Below the pieces are notes generated by a model. That model worked only from the letters and a program-made list of their open reading frames with translations, did not search any database and was not told where the DNA came from. Shown piece by piece: positions 46,033 through 57,449 of a stretch of 64,000 bases of DNA; position 1 is the stretch's first letter, and every line of letters begins with the position of its first letter. The position numbers were made by a program, and so were the translations under genes. Location: positions 35,569,034 through 35,633,033 of the forward strand of contig OX419762.1 of assembly GCA_948567375.1 (NCBI GenBank), given 5' to 3'. The stretch comes from Lunularia cruciata. Lineage: Eukaryota > Streptophyta > Marchantiopsida > Lunulariales > Lunulariaceae.

Positions 46033-47954
46033 TTTGTCATGCCATTTGTAACATCACATCTAGTTTGCTTGGACTTTGGAGTAGTAGTGTGGGTAATCAA
46101 AAGTATTTTGGCAAATATTCATAGACTACTTGTTGATTGTTAGTTTTTGTGTTTGGGGTTTTGACTACATGGTGGGACCCACCATACAATGTGCCATCAA
46201 TAGGACCGTTATGGTTGGAGATCAAGGGGGTATACTTTCAAAGTGCAGCTCCAGAGAGTTCACTTCTTTGATGTTGAGCCTTTGAGTTCTTGGTTATGGT
46301 GGACAAAGGCCGGCGAGCGTCACTTGGATTCTCTTAGCTAGAGTGAGTATGGCTTGATTGTAATCAATGCCCAATTGTTAGCAAATTATTGAGTGACAAA
46401 TCAAGTACTTAACTGATTGAGTGAGATTTGAGTTGTGTCAACAAATTGATTACATCAAATAAGTGAGGTCAGAAGGAAATTGGATGCATGAATTGAGGTG
46501 TTGATGGTATCTTCAAGCCTTGCTAATTATTGGTCCCTTGATCCAGGTTCAGATTTTCCCTATGAGTGATTGTGTGTAGAAGCTCTTCAAATTGATGCAA
46601 ATTTGGCAGTGAAGCATACGGTGTGCGGAAGCACTAGCCAAGTTAATTGAGAGTTAATTTCAAGCAATGGTGTTCATTTTGAGCTTAGGAGGTGAAAGTA
46701 GGAGCAATTTGGTGCAAATTGAGCTCAAGGAGAAAAATTGAGGTGGAGTTTAGAACCCATTTCCTCAAATTTATGATTTGGAGAAACCCGTCTTTTCAAT
46801 TTGGCTTGAGTTGGATCAGCTTGGCCAAATTTGGAGGAGTTTTTTGAATTTTAGAGAGGGTTCCAAGTGGCAAGAAGAAAGGCCTCATTGGGCTAAATTT
46901 TGGCATTTAGAAGCTTCAAGGCATAGAGTTGTGTGCTATGAGAGGCTACAAAGCCAAGAAGGGCCAACTTGCTGGCGTGAGGCTAGCTAGTTTACAATAG
47001 TTTTTGTTCATTATTTGGCAAAAATTGCCTACCTTGCTAGATTGTGCGCAACAAGGTTTGACTCCTAGATCTTTGGTTCTTAGACTGTTGCCCTAGCCAA
47101 TTGGTCCACCCTCACTTGTTATCCTAGTGACTATTCTACTATTATTTATACACATGTAGATTTGGCTAGGAGAGACAGTTTGATCCCATTCTTGATGATC
47201 TTAGTAGCTTTGGAAGTAGATAACTCATATTATGTCAAATACCAAACGGTGGCAGAGTTAGTCCAATGTTGATTTATGAGATTGAGGGTTTTTGTTTAGA
47301 TTTCTTGTGATTGGACTCCCTCCATTATCTGCTTCTTGTTTGTGCACCATGTTTGTGTGAGGTGCCCTAACTTTAGAGCATTGGTGCTCTGGTGTGCTCT
47401 TGGTAGTGAGGTTGGAGTGATGACTACTCAAACTACCTATGTTTCTCTTTGATGAAGCAAGAAATGATGACCTTCAAACCACAAGAGTGCATGTTGTAAT
47501 GGTAGGTTACAAGTTGCACTTTCTCCTAGTATAGTTGTCGTAGTTAGAGCTACCGTAGTGGGTGAAGTTTGGTTGGATGTATTGGCACTTGGTGGTGATT
47601 CTTGGTGGGGTCCTTGTGGTGGTTACAATTACGGGTTGCAGTTTTCAGTTACTTTTTCATGAAGGAGTTCTTGGGATTCTAGAAGAGATAGCATTACAAT
47701 ACATAGTGGATTTACTTGGAGTGGCACTTAGTATCAGCTTGTATCTTAGGTCCCATTGAGGGAGGAGATTGACTCTAAGTTAGGAGTTTGACACAAGAGC
47801 TGATTCAATTAAGAGTGCACTTGGTATGTCCGTACCACTGTTGTGTGACATGGATAAGATTTATGGGGCCTCCAAAGGCCCCATCTGTTACTTTGGTATA
47901 ATGAGTACCATTGAGTTGGATGACTTCATCTAAGAGTTTGATAGTTGGAGTGAG
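46033..47954. other. Unassigned sequence between two Gypsy elements
   Basis: Replaces the rest of the chromovirus 3' LTR and runs to the next Athila-like LTR. No domain is recognisable; short open stretches at 46778-46990 and 47562-47759 match nothing I know. Probably decayed retrotransposon DNA. Confidence 0.35.
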
Positions 47955-50225
47955 TGTGACAACCAACAAGTATCACTTTTGCGGTAATTAGATAAATAAA
48001 GTTCATTCTCACAAAGATACAAGTTAGAAATGGTCAAATACAAAGTAAAATGTAACAATGTAGTTCTTCTTGAGTTCATCTTTAATCTCTTAGGCAGAAA
48101 CCACACCCAAAAGAGTAACAAGCACTAATTCATAGTCTCATCACAAATTAACATTCCATAATCACAATACTATCCAATCTTTCCAAACCAAAGTTTGATT
48201 GTGATGATTTAGATTCTCTTGAAGACGGCTACTTCATTGAAAAAAAATCTTGCCTTAGAATTATATTCCATCCCTCCACTAAAAGCACAACTTCCTTGAT
48301 CAAAATCACCTCACATCACACTTCCATTGCACTCATAAATGCAAAATACTACCAACACTACAATTCCTCTCGGATCTATCAAGGCATTGCTTTGATTGCA
48401 CTTCACTCAACATCAAATGCGCAAAATGAAGATCAATGCTATGGAATCTAACATCCGACAAGCTCACTAACTTGCACTTTAAAATTCTTTAAACACTCAC
48501 AAATACACACATAAACTTGATATTCAGAATTAAGCTTAAACAATGAGCATTGAGATACAATACTTTGCTTTATCTATTGTCAAAATTTACAAATATTGAA
48601 CAACACACTAAAAATGCTTCATTTAAAGAGGCTAAGCATTAATAGTCAACTAACAACTATACCCTTCTACAACAATGTTACCAACTTGCAGATCCAAAAT
48701 GACAATGCACCTCTTTATATTTGCCTCTTCAGATCTCAAATCTGTTAAGATGCAGATCTGAAATGACAATGCACCTCTTCATATCTACCTCTTCAAATCT
48801 CAAAGCTTTTACTACTCTGATCTGATGTCAACCTCAACTTTGGCTTCCAAACCCAATGCTCCTTCAAGAATTTCCCCTTCTTTGGGTTTATCTAATACCA
48901 CTACATCCTCTACTCTTTCTTCTACTTCTTCACTATGAACTACAATTGCACTCATGGGTATTCTATCTATATATTTACCTTCTAACCCACTCTTCTGTAA
49001 TATCTCAGAGAGTGCATCTAAGGTAACTTGCACCCCTACCTCTCTTACTTTGCCTCAAATGTTCTTCTTTAGATTCAAAATCTCATCTTACTCCTTTCTT
49101 GCTAAATTTAACCTAAGACAAACATTCTCTCCTACTTCTAACATCTTCCTATCTACTCTCTCCCTTAAACTAATCAATAACTTATTCAACTGTACATCCT
49201 TTGCTTTCTACTTCCTCATCTCTTGCACTAGCACTTCCAATTCATTCAATCTTGCTTCCTCCAATTGAACTTTTGATACCATGCTCAGCATCACCTTCAC
49301 TCTCACTACTTCTTCCTCAACAGTCTCCCCCTAGGTATTTTTAGCTTCTCTCTCCTCTTGAAACTCCTCCTTGTACATCTTCACCTCATCTTCCAACTCA
49401 ACCTTTAATGCTTCCTTCTCCTTCACATTTTTCTTGATTTGCACTTCCACTCCTCTTATCAACCCGCACAACCTCTCCTTGTCATGACTTTGTGCAGTTA
49501 ATTGTGTTTTCCAAGTTTGATCTTTCTTTGCCACACTCTTTGCTTCTTCTACTTGAGCTTTACTCCAAAGTCTTAATCTCCTCACTCTTAGAGGCATCTC
49601 ATTCAAGCTTTCTCCTTCTTCCTCTACTAGACTTGCTTTGCTTGTTGCTTTGCTTGCACCTGCAATAAGCGTACTTTCCTTGATCTCCTACCTTTCAGGA
49701 CCCCCAACTTTGGCTTGGCTTCTTGAGTTTCTTCTATCTTTGTCCTCGGCAAATCCAAACATAGAATATCCTTTCATACGATCAATCGTGGCATGGAACT
49801 CTTGATCTTCATCTTTAGCATCATTCTCTCCCTATTGTTGAACTTCTGTCTCATCCTCACTTCCACTACTTGACTCTTCATTGAAAATCACACATTCTAC
49901 ATGAGTTCCTCCTAGCACTATCAACTTTCAGTCGTTCATGCCTTAGCCATTTTCTTGCTTGTACTTTCTTGGTTGAACCCCAAAGGAAAGTTATTATGCC
50001 ATCTTTGCATTGAGTTGATCACCCAAATGCAAAGTTTCCTTACTTCAAGTTTTGTTGTGACAAGTCTAATTTGAGTCCATCTTTCCTAACATGAAGTCAC
50101 TTTACTTTGGGTTTCAATCCAAAGACACAATTCTCTTTCTTTTAATGCCATTTGGGTTCAATACAACTTCAACTATACACTTCTTCCTCAAAATGTAACA
50201 GAAACAAAAAAATGTGGGTACCACA
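47955..50225 (-). repeat. 3' LTR of the second Athila-like element (2.27 kb)
   Basis: Ends GGTACCACA before a purine tract. It holds the coiled-coil coding remnant at 48812-49950. It is shorter than the 3.67-kb LTR of the sister element. Confidence 0.85.
48812..49950 (-). pseudogene. LTR-embedded coiled-coil coding region, second copy
   Basis: An ATG at 49950 (MAKA then stop) matches the start of the LTR reading in the sister element. A coiled coil is open at 49606-49331 (AKKDQTWKTQLTAQSHDKER). QLEEARLNELEVLVQEM near 49240 parallels QLEEARLHELNLLVQETWK of the sister copy. The tail is at 49033-48812 (LEGKYIDRIPMSAIVV). Conservation of these segments between two elements supports a real former gene. 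Confidence 0.6.
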
Positions 50226-50238
50226 TACCCCCTCCCTC
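50226..50238 (-). other. Polypurine tract of the second Athila-like element
   Basis: Minus-strand GAGGGAGGGGGTA next to the LTR edge at 50225. Confidence 0.75.
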
Positions 50239-50584
50239 AAATGTGAGAATCCACACAAACATTGACTTTGGGTTCTTTATACAAGGCCAAGTCTGTGGTC
50301 CAATATTTTCTAACTCTCCACTTGTTCACTTGTGGGAAAGGGAAAGGGATTGCCCTCCTGGTCTGCAAGTTGAATAGAGCCATTTTCATAAATGTGTATC
50401 GTAGGGTATAGTCCCATCTACCTTAGGTGCAGCTTGCTTGGAAAAAATATTTGGCAATTATCATTTTACAACACCAAATTGCCTTCCTTAACAACAATAG
50501 CTTGATTTGCTTGTCATGCTTGACTTTTTGCTTGTCTTGTACTTCCTTTGTGGTTTGCATTGCATTGTCTCTTTTCTCTTCTAA

Positions 50585-53480
50585 CTACATCAGCTGATGG
50601 AAACAAAGATCCAGGCTTTCTTCTTCCAATAATCGTTCTTCATACAAAATCTGATATGTCAGTACTTCAAATTCAACTAGTAGTATGGGATGCAAGCCGT
50701 TTGTTAGGAAGTAAAGCATTTGTTTCATGGTGATCTTTTCAGTTGTTCTATATGCACACAAAGCTGTAGATAACTTTGTGTCCCAATCATAGGCATAATT
50801 GAGTGTCACCTTATTCAAAATTTTGCACAACAATCCGTTTGCTTTCTCCGTTAGTCCATTTGCTTTTGGATTGTAAGGAGTCATCTTCCAGTTTAATCAA
50901 GAAGTACTTGGTTAATGCTTCCACCATGGAGTTCAAAAATTTGGTCCCCAGATCACTTACCAATTCCAGAGGGCATCCATAACATGAGATGATGTTTTGG
51001 AAGAAAAATTCTATGATTGTTTTTGCATCATCTCTCCAAGTTGCCTTGGCTTCAACCGTCTTGGTGGCATAATCAGTGCACACCAAGATGTATCTCTTCC
51101 TTGTGAATTAGATCATTGGTTGAATCGGACCCATAAAATCAATTCCACATTTCTTAAATAGGGTCAATGGCAAAATTGGTCTCAAAGGCCACTAGGAAGT
51201 AACTATCAGCTTTCTTATTCATTGACAAGCATCACAACTTTGTATATAGGCGTGAGTGTCCTTATACATCATAGGCCACCAATACCCCAATGAAAGAATC
51301 TTCTTTACAGTATTCTCTAGGGCATAGTGTCCTCCCAATGCTTCTAAGTGTAAGGACTTGATAACTCTTCCAACTATGTATGCCTCCAAGCATCTCCAAA
51401 GTACTTTTTTTTCATCATTTTAAATAAATTGTTGTGTTTTAGTTGGTACGGTCCCATCTTCCTGAGGAAGACTGCCCTCTATTCGGGTCCAACCTCTCAT
51501 GAAAATAGCAAGTATGCAAATAATGATATTTTGCCACATACCTTTGTACTTTGCATTGCCATTAAATGATATAACTCTTCATTAGGAAACCAATCATCAA
51601 CTTCCAAGTCTTGGTCTTGAGTTTCCAACCTAGATCTTAAGTTTGTATTCAAATGAAAAGCTCCATTCCTTACTTGTACAATATACCTGAATTCTTGTAA
51701 CAATAAGATCCATCTTAGAATTTGCCTAGACAAATCCACCTTCTTGACCAAATGTTGCAAAGCATAATGGTCCACATAGAAGATAAACTTGTATCCCAAA
51801 AACTAGTGGCAAAACTTCTTGCAAGCATACACCATTTTGAGTGCTTCTCTTTCAATTGTCAAATAGTTCTTTTCTCCAACTAAAAGCTTTCAACTGGCAT
51901 AGTAAATTGGATAATCTTTCTTCTTCTCGTCCTTTTGACTTAAAACAACTCTGATTGCCATGGAAAAAGTGTCCACATACACATGAAAAGGGGCATCCCT
52001 ATTTGGGACTCTCATAACAAGTGCTTCAACCAATTTTCTTCTTCAATTCTTAGAAAGCTTTTTCTTGTTTTGCTTCCCACATATAGTTTTTAGACTTCTT
52101 CAAAAGCTTTTTTTAGGGGTAGCAAGCACCACATAGTTTAACACAATGCATTTGTAGTATCCAACATGTCCCAATAAGGCCCTCAGCTCCTAGATGTTTT
52201 TAGGGGATTCCAAAGTTGAGATAACTTTCACCTTCTTGATATCAGCTTCAATACCTCAACTTGAGACCCAATGCCCCAGAAGAATACCTTCCTTCAGGGC
52301 AAAGAAGCATTTCTTTGGATGTAATGACAAGCTTGCAAATTGACACCTTTCAAAATTTTGGCAAAGATAATCTAAATGTACTTGTCTAAATGTACTTGTC
52401 TAAATGTACTTGTCTTTGCCCAAACACACAAAAATCATCAATGAAGACTTCCAAAAATTTGCACAAAAAATCTTTGAAGATTGCATTCATCACCCGCTGG
52501 AAAGTAGCATGGGCATTACACAACCCAAAGGGCATTTATTTGTAAGCAAAAGTGCTCCAATTGGTATTTAATTTGGTTTTGTCCTTAAATTCTTCTAGGA
52601 TGGATACTTGATTATAGCCTGAAAATCCATCAAGAAAACTATAGCAAGGATGACTATCTACTTGGTGCAAAATTGCATGAGTAAAAGGTAAGGGATGATG
52701 ATCCTTCCTTGTGATTGCATTTAACTTGCAAAATCTTGGCACGCTTGAATCTTCCCAATCTTCTTCTTTAGAATAATGACAATGGGAGAAACCCACTCAC
52801 TGCTCAAGACTAGAAAGATTATTCCGGCCCCTAAATACTTTTCAATCTCATCTTTCACCAATAATGGGTACTTTGGGTTCATGCGGTATTGTCTTTGCCA
52901 AAGCAAAACTGCACCTTCAACAAGATTAATTTGATGTTCTCTAAATTGGCATGGAATACTCGGCATTTGATCAATTGACTAGGCAAATACTCTATAAAAA
53001 GGCAGTGTATCCTGCCAACTAGGTACTCTATAAACAAGGCAATGTATCTTGCCACCTCCTCCAAAGTGATTGTCCTCAAAATCTTCAAAAAATTTCCTTT
53101 CAACAAGACAACATTTTGACAATCATTGGAGTTGATGACTCCTTCAACATGACTGACTTGCCTTAACTTGAGTCTAACCCAAATTTTTTTCACTTGAGGT
53201 AATGTTGTATGGGTCTTTGTCTTTGACCTCTACCTCATAGCATTCCAAGTAATTGACTTGGACCTCATCTTTGGAGTCTTTGGAAGACAAAGACAATGAA
53301 TCCTTAGATTCATCTTTGTCTTTTGACAAAGTTGTTCCCCGAGGTAGAGAGCCTTTGTCCAACTCATAGTCACCAACTTTTGGTCCTCAGACAAGATGTC
53401 CTTGAACCTCAAACTTTTTTGGTACCAATCCACAACAACTTGGGCACTATACAACCAGGGTCTTCCGATCAACAATGGGT
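50585..53480 (-). pseudogene. Integrase, RNase H, RT and protease end of the second Athila-like element
   Basis: Minus-strand readings: YPLLVKDEIEKYLGAGIIFL near 52850, SFLDGFSGYNQVSILEEF near 52620, then a decayed box region. RNase H has FYVDHYALQHLVKKVDLSRQ near 51760. The integrase core has VCTDYATKTVEAKATWRDDA near 51060 and LVSDLGTKFLNSMVEALTKY near 50950. MTPYNPKANGLTEKANGLL is at 50884. MLIGRPWLYSAQVVVDWYQK at 53475 is the protease end. Stops throughout. Confidence 0.8.
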
Positions 53481-53499
53481 AACCAGTTTTGGTTATTGA

Positions 53500-56370
53500 T
53501 CATAACACAGTGTTATTCAACTTGAAGGGCACCCCTCCAATGATCATGGTGATATTCAATAGCATACCCAAAGGCTGTCTCTTGGTTTGGTCTAAAAACT
53601 TCAAAATTTGGGATGTTGGTTCAAATGTGTGGTACCCCAATCGGTTTGCAATGTCCTCAACCATGACATTTACATTGCAACCCAAATCAATGGGTATCAA
53701 TGTTATCATGCAACCTATGATCTCCACATCTACTTTGGGAGATCCCAAATCTTCTTGCTCAACACAATAGATTGTGTGCAATTCTTTCTTGCTCATCGCC
53801 CTTACTTTCTTGAGGGTTGAACTCAGCTATTTCTTGTATAGCTTGTTGTCCTCCACAATTGCTTAAATGTAACATTAACATTTATAGATGCTAAATTTGT
53901 CACAATATTGTATTGGGGTACTCCTCCCAACTTCACCTTCTTCACCTTTGTCGTTGGGTTTGAAGTCTCTCTCCAGTCAAATTGGACTTTGGGGCGCTTC
54001 ATGATGGTGACCATAGTATTTGTGGTCTTAACTTGAGGTTCTTTGGGTTTACTCACCTTGGCTTGGATCAGATCTTTTATTTTGGATCTAATGTTTGCCA
54101 AAAAAACTGGAGGCTTTGTCTTTGTGTCCTCCTCCAAACTCATTTCCTGAGTTCTTTGTACCGCCTCTTTGATTTCTTTCTGCAAGGCCTTAGATTTGGC
54201 TTTGGATAGAATTTTCTTCTCCTTTGCAGAAAGACTAGCTTTTGGGCGTAGCCTCTTTGCCTTTTGTGAAGTTGAAGAAGTAGTACTTGCTTCTTTGGGA
54301 TCATGCTTCTTCTTACCAAAGCGTGTCTCAACTTTCAAAATTTCAAGGTCTAGCCATTCTCCTTCCAAAGCTAGACTCCCTTCTTAAGATCTCTCCTCCT
54401 CAAGTGTTATACAATTTACATTTGTATCCCCTTTAGATTGAAGCAAAGCACATCAGTTGGGGTTTGTACATACTTCACCGGTGGTTCAGGTTAGGTGGTT
54501 GCGGGCATTAATTTCCATTGTGGCCCAATCCTTTATAATTTCCACATAGTGGAACATACCCAATCTAATGCCTTGGCTCAAGACAATTCAAAGACCACTG
54601 ACCCATTGAGCCACAATTGTAACATACACTCGGTGCAAAATTTTAACACCTATTCTAACCGCCCATTGGTGTGCTTCACTAGGAAGCATTGTTGTTGTAC
54701 TCCCTTGGTCCATACCTTGGACCTTGATACAATGTGCTTGCCTGAGGTTGTACCTCTTGAGTTTGGTACACTACTTCTTCTTCCTGACTTTGGTCCTAGC
54801 TTGGAACCTAATCAATTTGTTGCACTAGAAAAGCATTTTGGGTCAAAACACTCCATGTTTGCATGGCTTGATTTGCCACATGCATTTGGTCGGCCAAATG
54901 AAGGAGGATTTCTTTGGTCCTTCACCCCAATCACTTGAATCTTAAAATCCGCAAACTCTTTTATAAGGATCTCCGGCTTATCGTCAACCTTATTTACACT
55001 CTTTGTTGGGGGTATCAATGGTTTCTTTCCTCCTTGCTTTGTATTCTTCTTGGCTTTGAATCTTCTTTGGATTCCAAGGAACTTGAAGATGTGGAGGATT
55101 CTTCCAAAGAAGGGGATGTACTACAAGAAGCTCTTTGTCTTGGCTTCTTGCCTTTCTTCTCTTGATTTTTTTAGTTTTTCATAAGAGTGAGAGTGAGTCG
55201 CCTCATATCGGGCAATATGTTTAAGTACCTTGTCTAGGGAAGTTACATTCCTCTCCTTGGCAAAGATCTGGATCTCTGGTGATAGGCCATCAAGGAACTA
55301 GATGATGGCTTAGGCATCGGAGTAACCCACCACAACCGATTGCTTTGGGACATTCAAAAGGGCCACAAACCGCTCAGAGTAGTCTCTCAACTTCTCCTTC
55401 TTCCCTCTATCCAAATCATTGAGTGATGCAAAGACACTCATGTCATAGTCCACTTCCCAGAGTTGTTTCAAAAAGCTATTTTGCAAGTCCACCATGTTGG
55501 TGGTCTGAACTCCTTTTGGGTTACATGCGTGTACTACCTCCAAGATTTCTTTTGGAGAGAACTTGGGAAATTTGCATGCAATCCACAAAGTCATGTTCCT
55601 TATTGGCAAAGGAAATGACTTTGAATTCTTTGATTAATTTCTTAGGATCTTAAGCTTGTTCCGTCCTCTTGTATTTCTGATAAGAATATCGAGTGACAAG
55701 CAACAAAGTCATTCTTAAACTATATGGAGTGGGATGTGGTAGTGTTGAACTTGATGGCCCAACAAACTAACTAGAACTAAGGCCGTGTTGTTAGCCCATG
55801 GGTTCCAATTTGTCAAGTTCAAAGTTGGGTCTTTATCGACAACTTCTTCTTCTCTGGTTACATTGACTTCAACTTGTGTAGAAGGAAGGGGTTCAACACC
55901 CTCAAAGTGCACTTCAAGGTCCCTTTGATCCAACCAAGGAATCATATGGAAGAGTTGTTGACACTCTTCTTCAGTTAGGATCCATGTTGTCTTCTCACAA
56001 ATAAATTATTTTATAAAGCCAACTCCGTTGACAATTTTTGAGGAAGTCAGAGTACTAAGGCACAACAAATAGGCCTGTCTATTTGAATCTTTCTTCTTCT
56101 TGGGATTTGGAGATGCAAAGTATCCTTGCCACCCATCTTCACATTCCTTTTGTTCAAGCTCTCACAAAGCTTCTTGAACTTTGTAAAGGGGCTAAAGATC
56201 CAATATCTCCTTTTCAGCTACTTCACTTGTGGTTGGGCTCTTCTGGCATTCTTCTTCTTCATGTTGCAAAGTTTTTTTATAAGCTCTCTCCTCATGTTTT
56301 TCTCTTGATGTAGACATTCATATTGATTGTGACCTTAGTGTGAGACTTGGCTTTGTATTCTTCCACTTCC
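53500..56370 (-). pseudogene. Gag and protease start of the second Athila-like element
   Basis: The protease part at 53796-53500 has LIPIDLGCNVNVMVEDIANR, where the D-L-G triad is retained. Gag readings include TLWIACKFPKFSPKEILEV near 55590 and LRDYSERFVALLNVPKQSVV near 55380. CGKSGHANMECFDPKCF near 54870 is a zinc-knuckle relic. Broken by stops and frameshifts. Confidence 0.75.
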
Positions 56371-56381
56371 AAGATTTGTAT

Positions 56382-56398
56382 CCCCAACAGCAGTGCCA
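56382..56398 (-). other. Primer-binding site of the second Athila-like element
   Basis: Minus-strand TGGCACTGCTGTTGGGG, a diverged version of the site at 39282-39298, at the same distance from the LTR. Confidence 0.55.
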
Positions 56399-56405
56399 AA
56401 AATCA

Positions 56406-57449
56406 TGTGACAACCCAACAAGTATCACTTTTGTAGTAATCAGGTAAATAAAATTGTTTTCTCACAAAGTTACCAGTCAAAAATAGTCAAATGCAAAGTA
56501 AAATGTAACAATGAAGTTCTTCTTGAGTTTGTCTTTAATCTCTCAGGTAGAAACCACACCCAAAAGAGAGATTAACAAGCACTGATTTGCAGTCTCATCA
56601 CAATACTATCCAATCTTTCCAAACCAAATTTTGACTGTGATGATTCAGATTCTCTCAAAGATGGCTACTTCATTGCAAAATGATCTTGCCTCAAGATTGC
56701 ATTCCACCCCCTCCACTAAAGGCACAACTTCCTTGATCAAAAAATTTTCACATCAAACTCACATTGTACTCATAAATGCAGAATACTACCAACACTACAA
56801 TTCCCCTTAGATCTATCAATGCATTGCTTTGATTGCACTTCACTTAGGATCAAACACACAAAATGAAGATTAGTGTTGTGGAATCTAACATTCAACAAGC
56901 TCACTAACTTGCACATCAAAATTCTCCAAACACTAACAAACATACACACAAACTTGATACTCAGAACTAAGGTTAAACAATGAGCACTAAGATACAATAC
57001 TTTGCTTTATGGAACTCTTCATCTTCATCTTCATCTTCAATATTGTTCTCTCTCTGTTGCTGAAATTTTGTCTCATCCTCACTTCTACTGCTTGACTCTT
57101 CACTAAAAATCACACATTCTACATGAGTTCCTCTTGGCACTATCAAGTTTTAGTTGTTTGTGCCTTAGCCATTTTCTTGCTTGTACTTCATTTGTTGATA
57201 ATCCCAAAAGAAAGTTGTTACACTGTCTTTGCATCAGGTTGATCACCCAAAGGTAAATTTTCCTTACTTTGGGTTTTGTTGTGACAAGTCCAATCTGAGT
57301 CCTTCTTTCTTGACACAAAGTCACTTTACTTTGGGTTTCAACCCAAAGACAATTTTCTCCTTCTTTTAATGCCATTTGGGTTCAATATAACTTCAACTGG
57401 ACACTTCTTCTTCAAAATTAACAAAAACAAAAAAGATGTGGGTACCATA
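56406..57449 (-). repeat. 5' LTR of the second Athila-like element, internally deleted
   Basis: Matches the outer parts of 47955-50225 but jumps at about 57009 from the segment ending CTTTGCTTTAT to ATGGAACTCTTC. About 1.2 kb of the other LTR (about 48567-49793) is missing. Confidence 0.85.

Larger units (their letters stand above)
47955..57449 (-). mobile_element. Second Athila/Tat-like Gypsy element, same family
   Basis: LTRs are 47955-50225 (2,271 bp) and 56406-about 57449 (1,044 bp), with the same TGTGACAACC start as the element at 29503. The internal region is closely related to that element along its length. The primer site is at 56382-56398 and the purine tract at 50226-50238. The flanks (GTGAG before; ATGAT or TAATG after) do not match, so no target duplication is visible. 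Coding frames are decayed. Confidence 0.88.
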
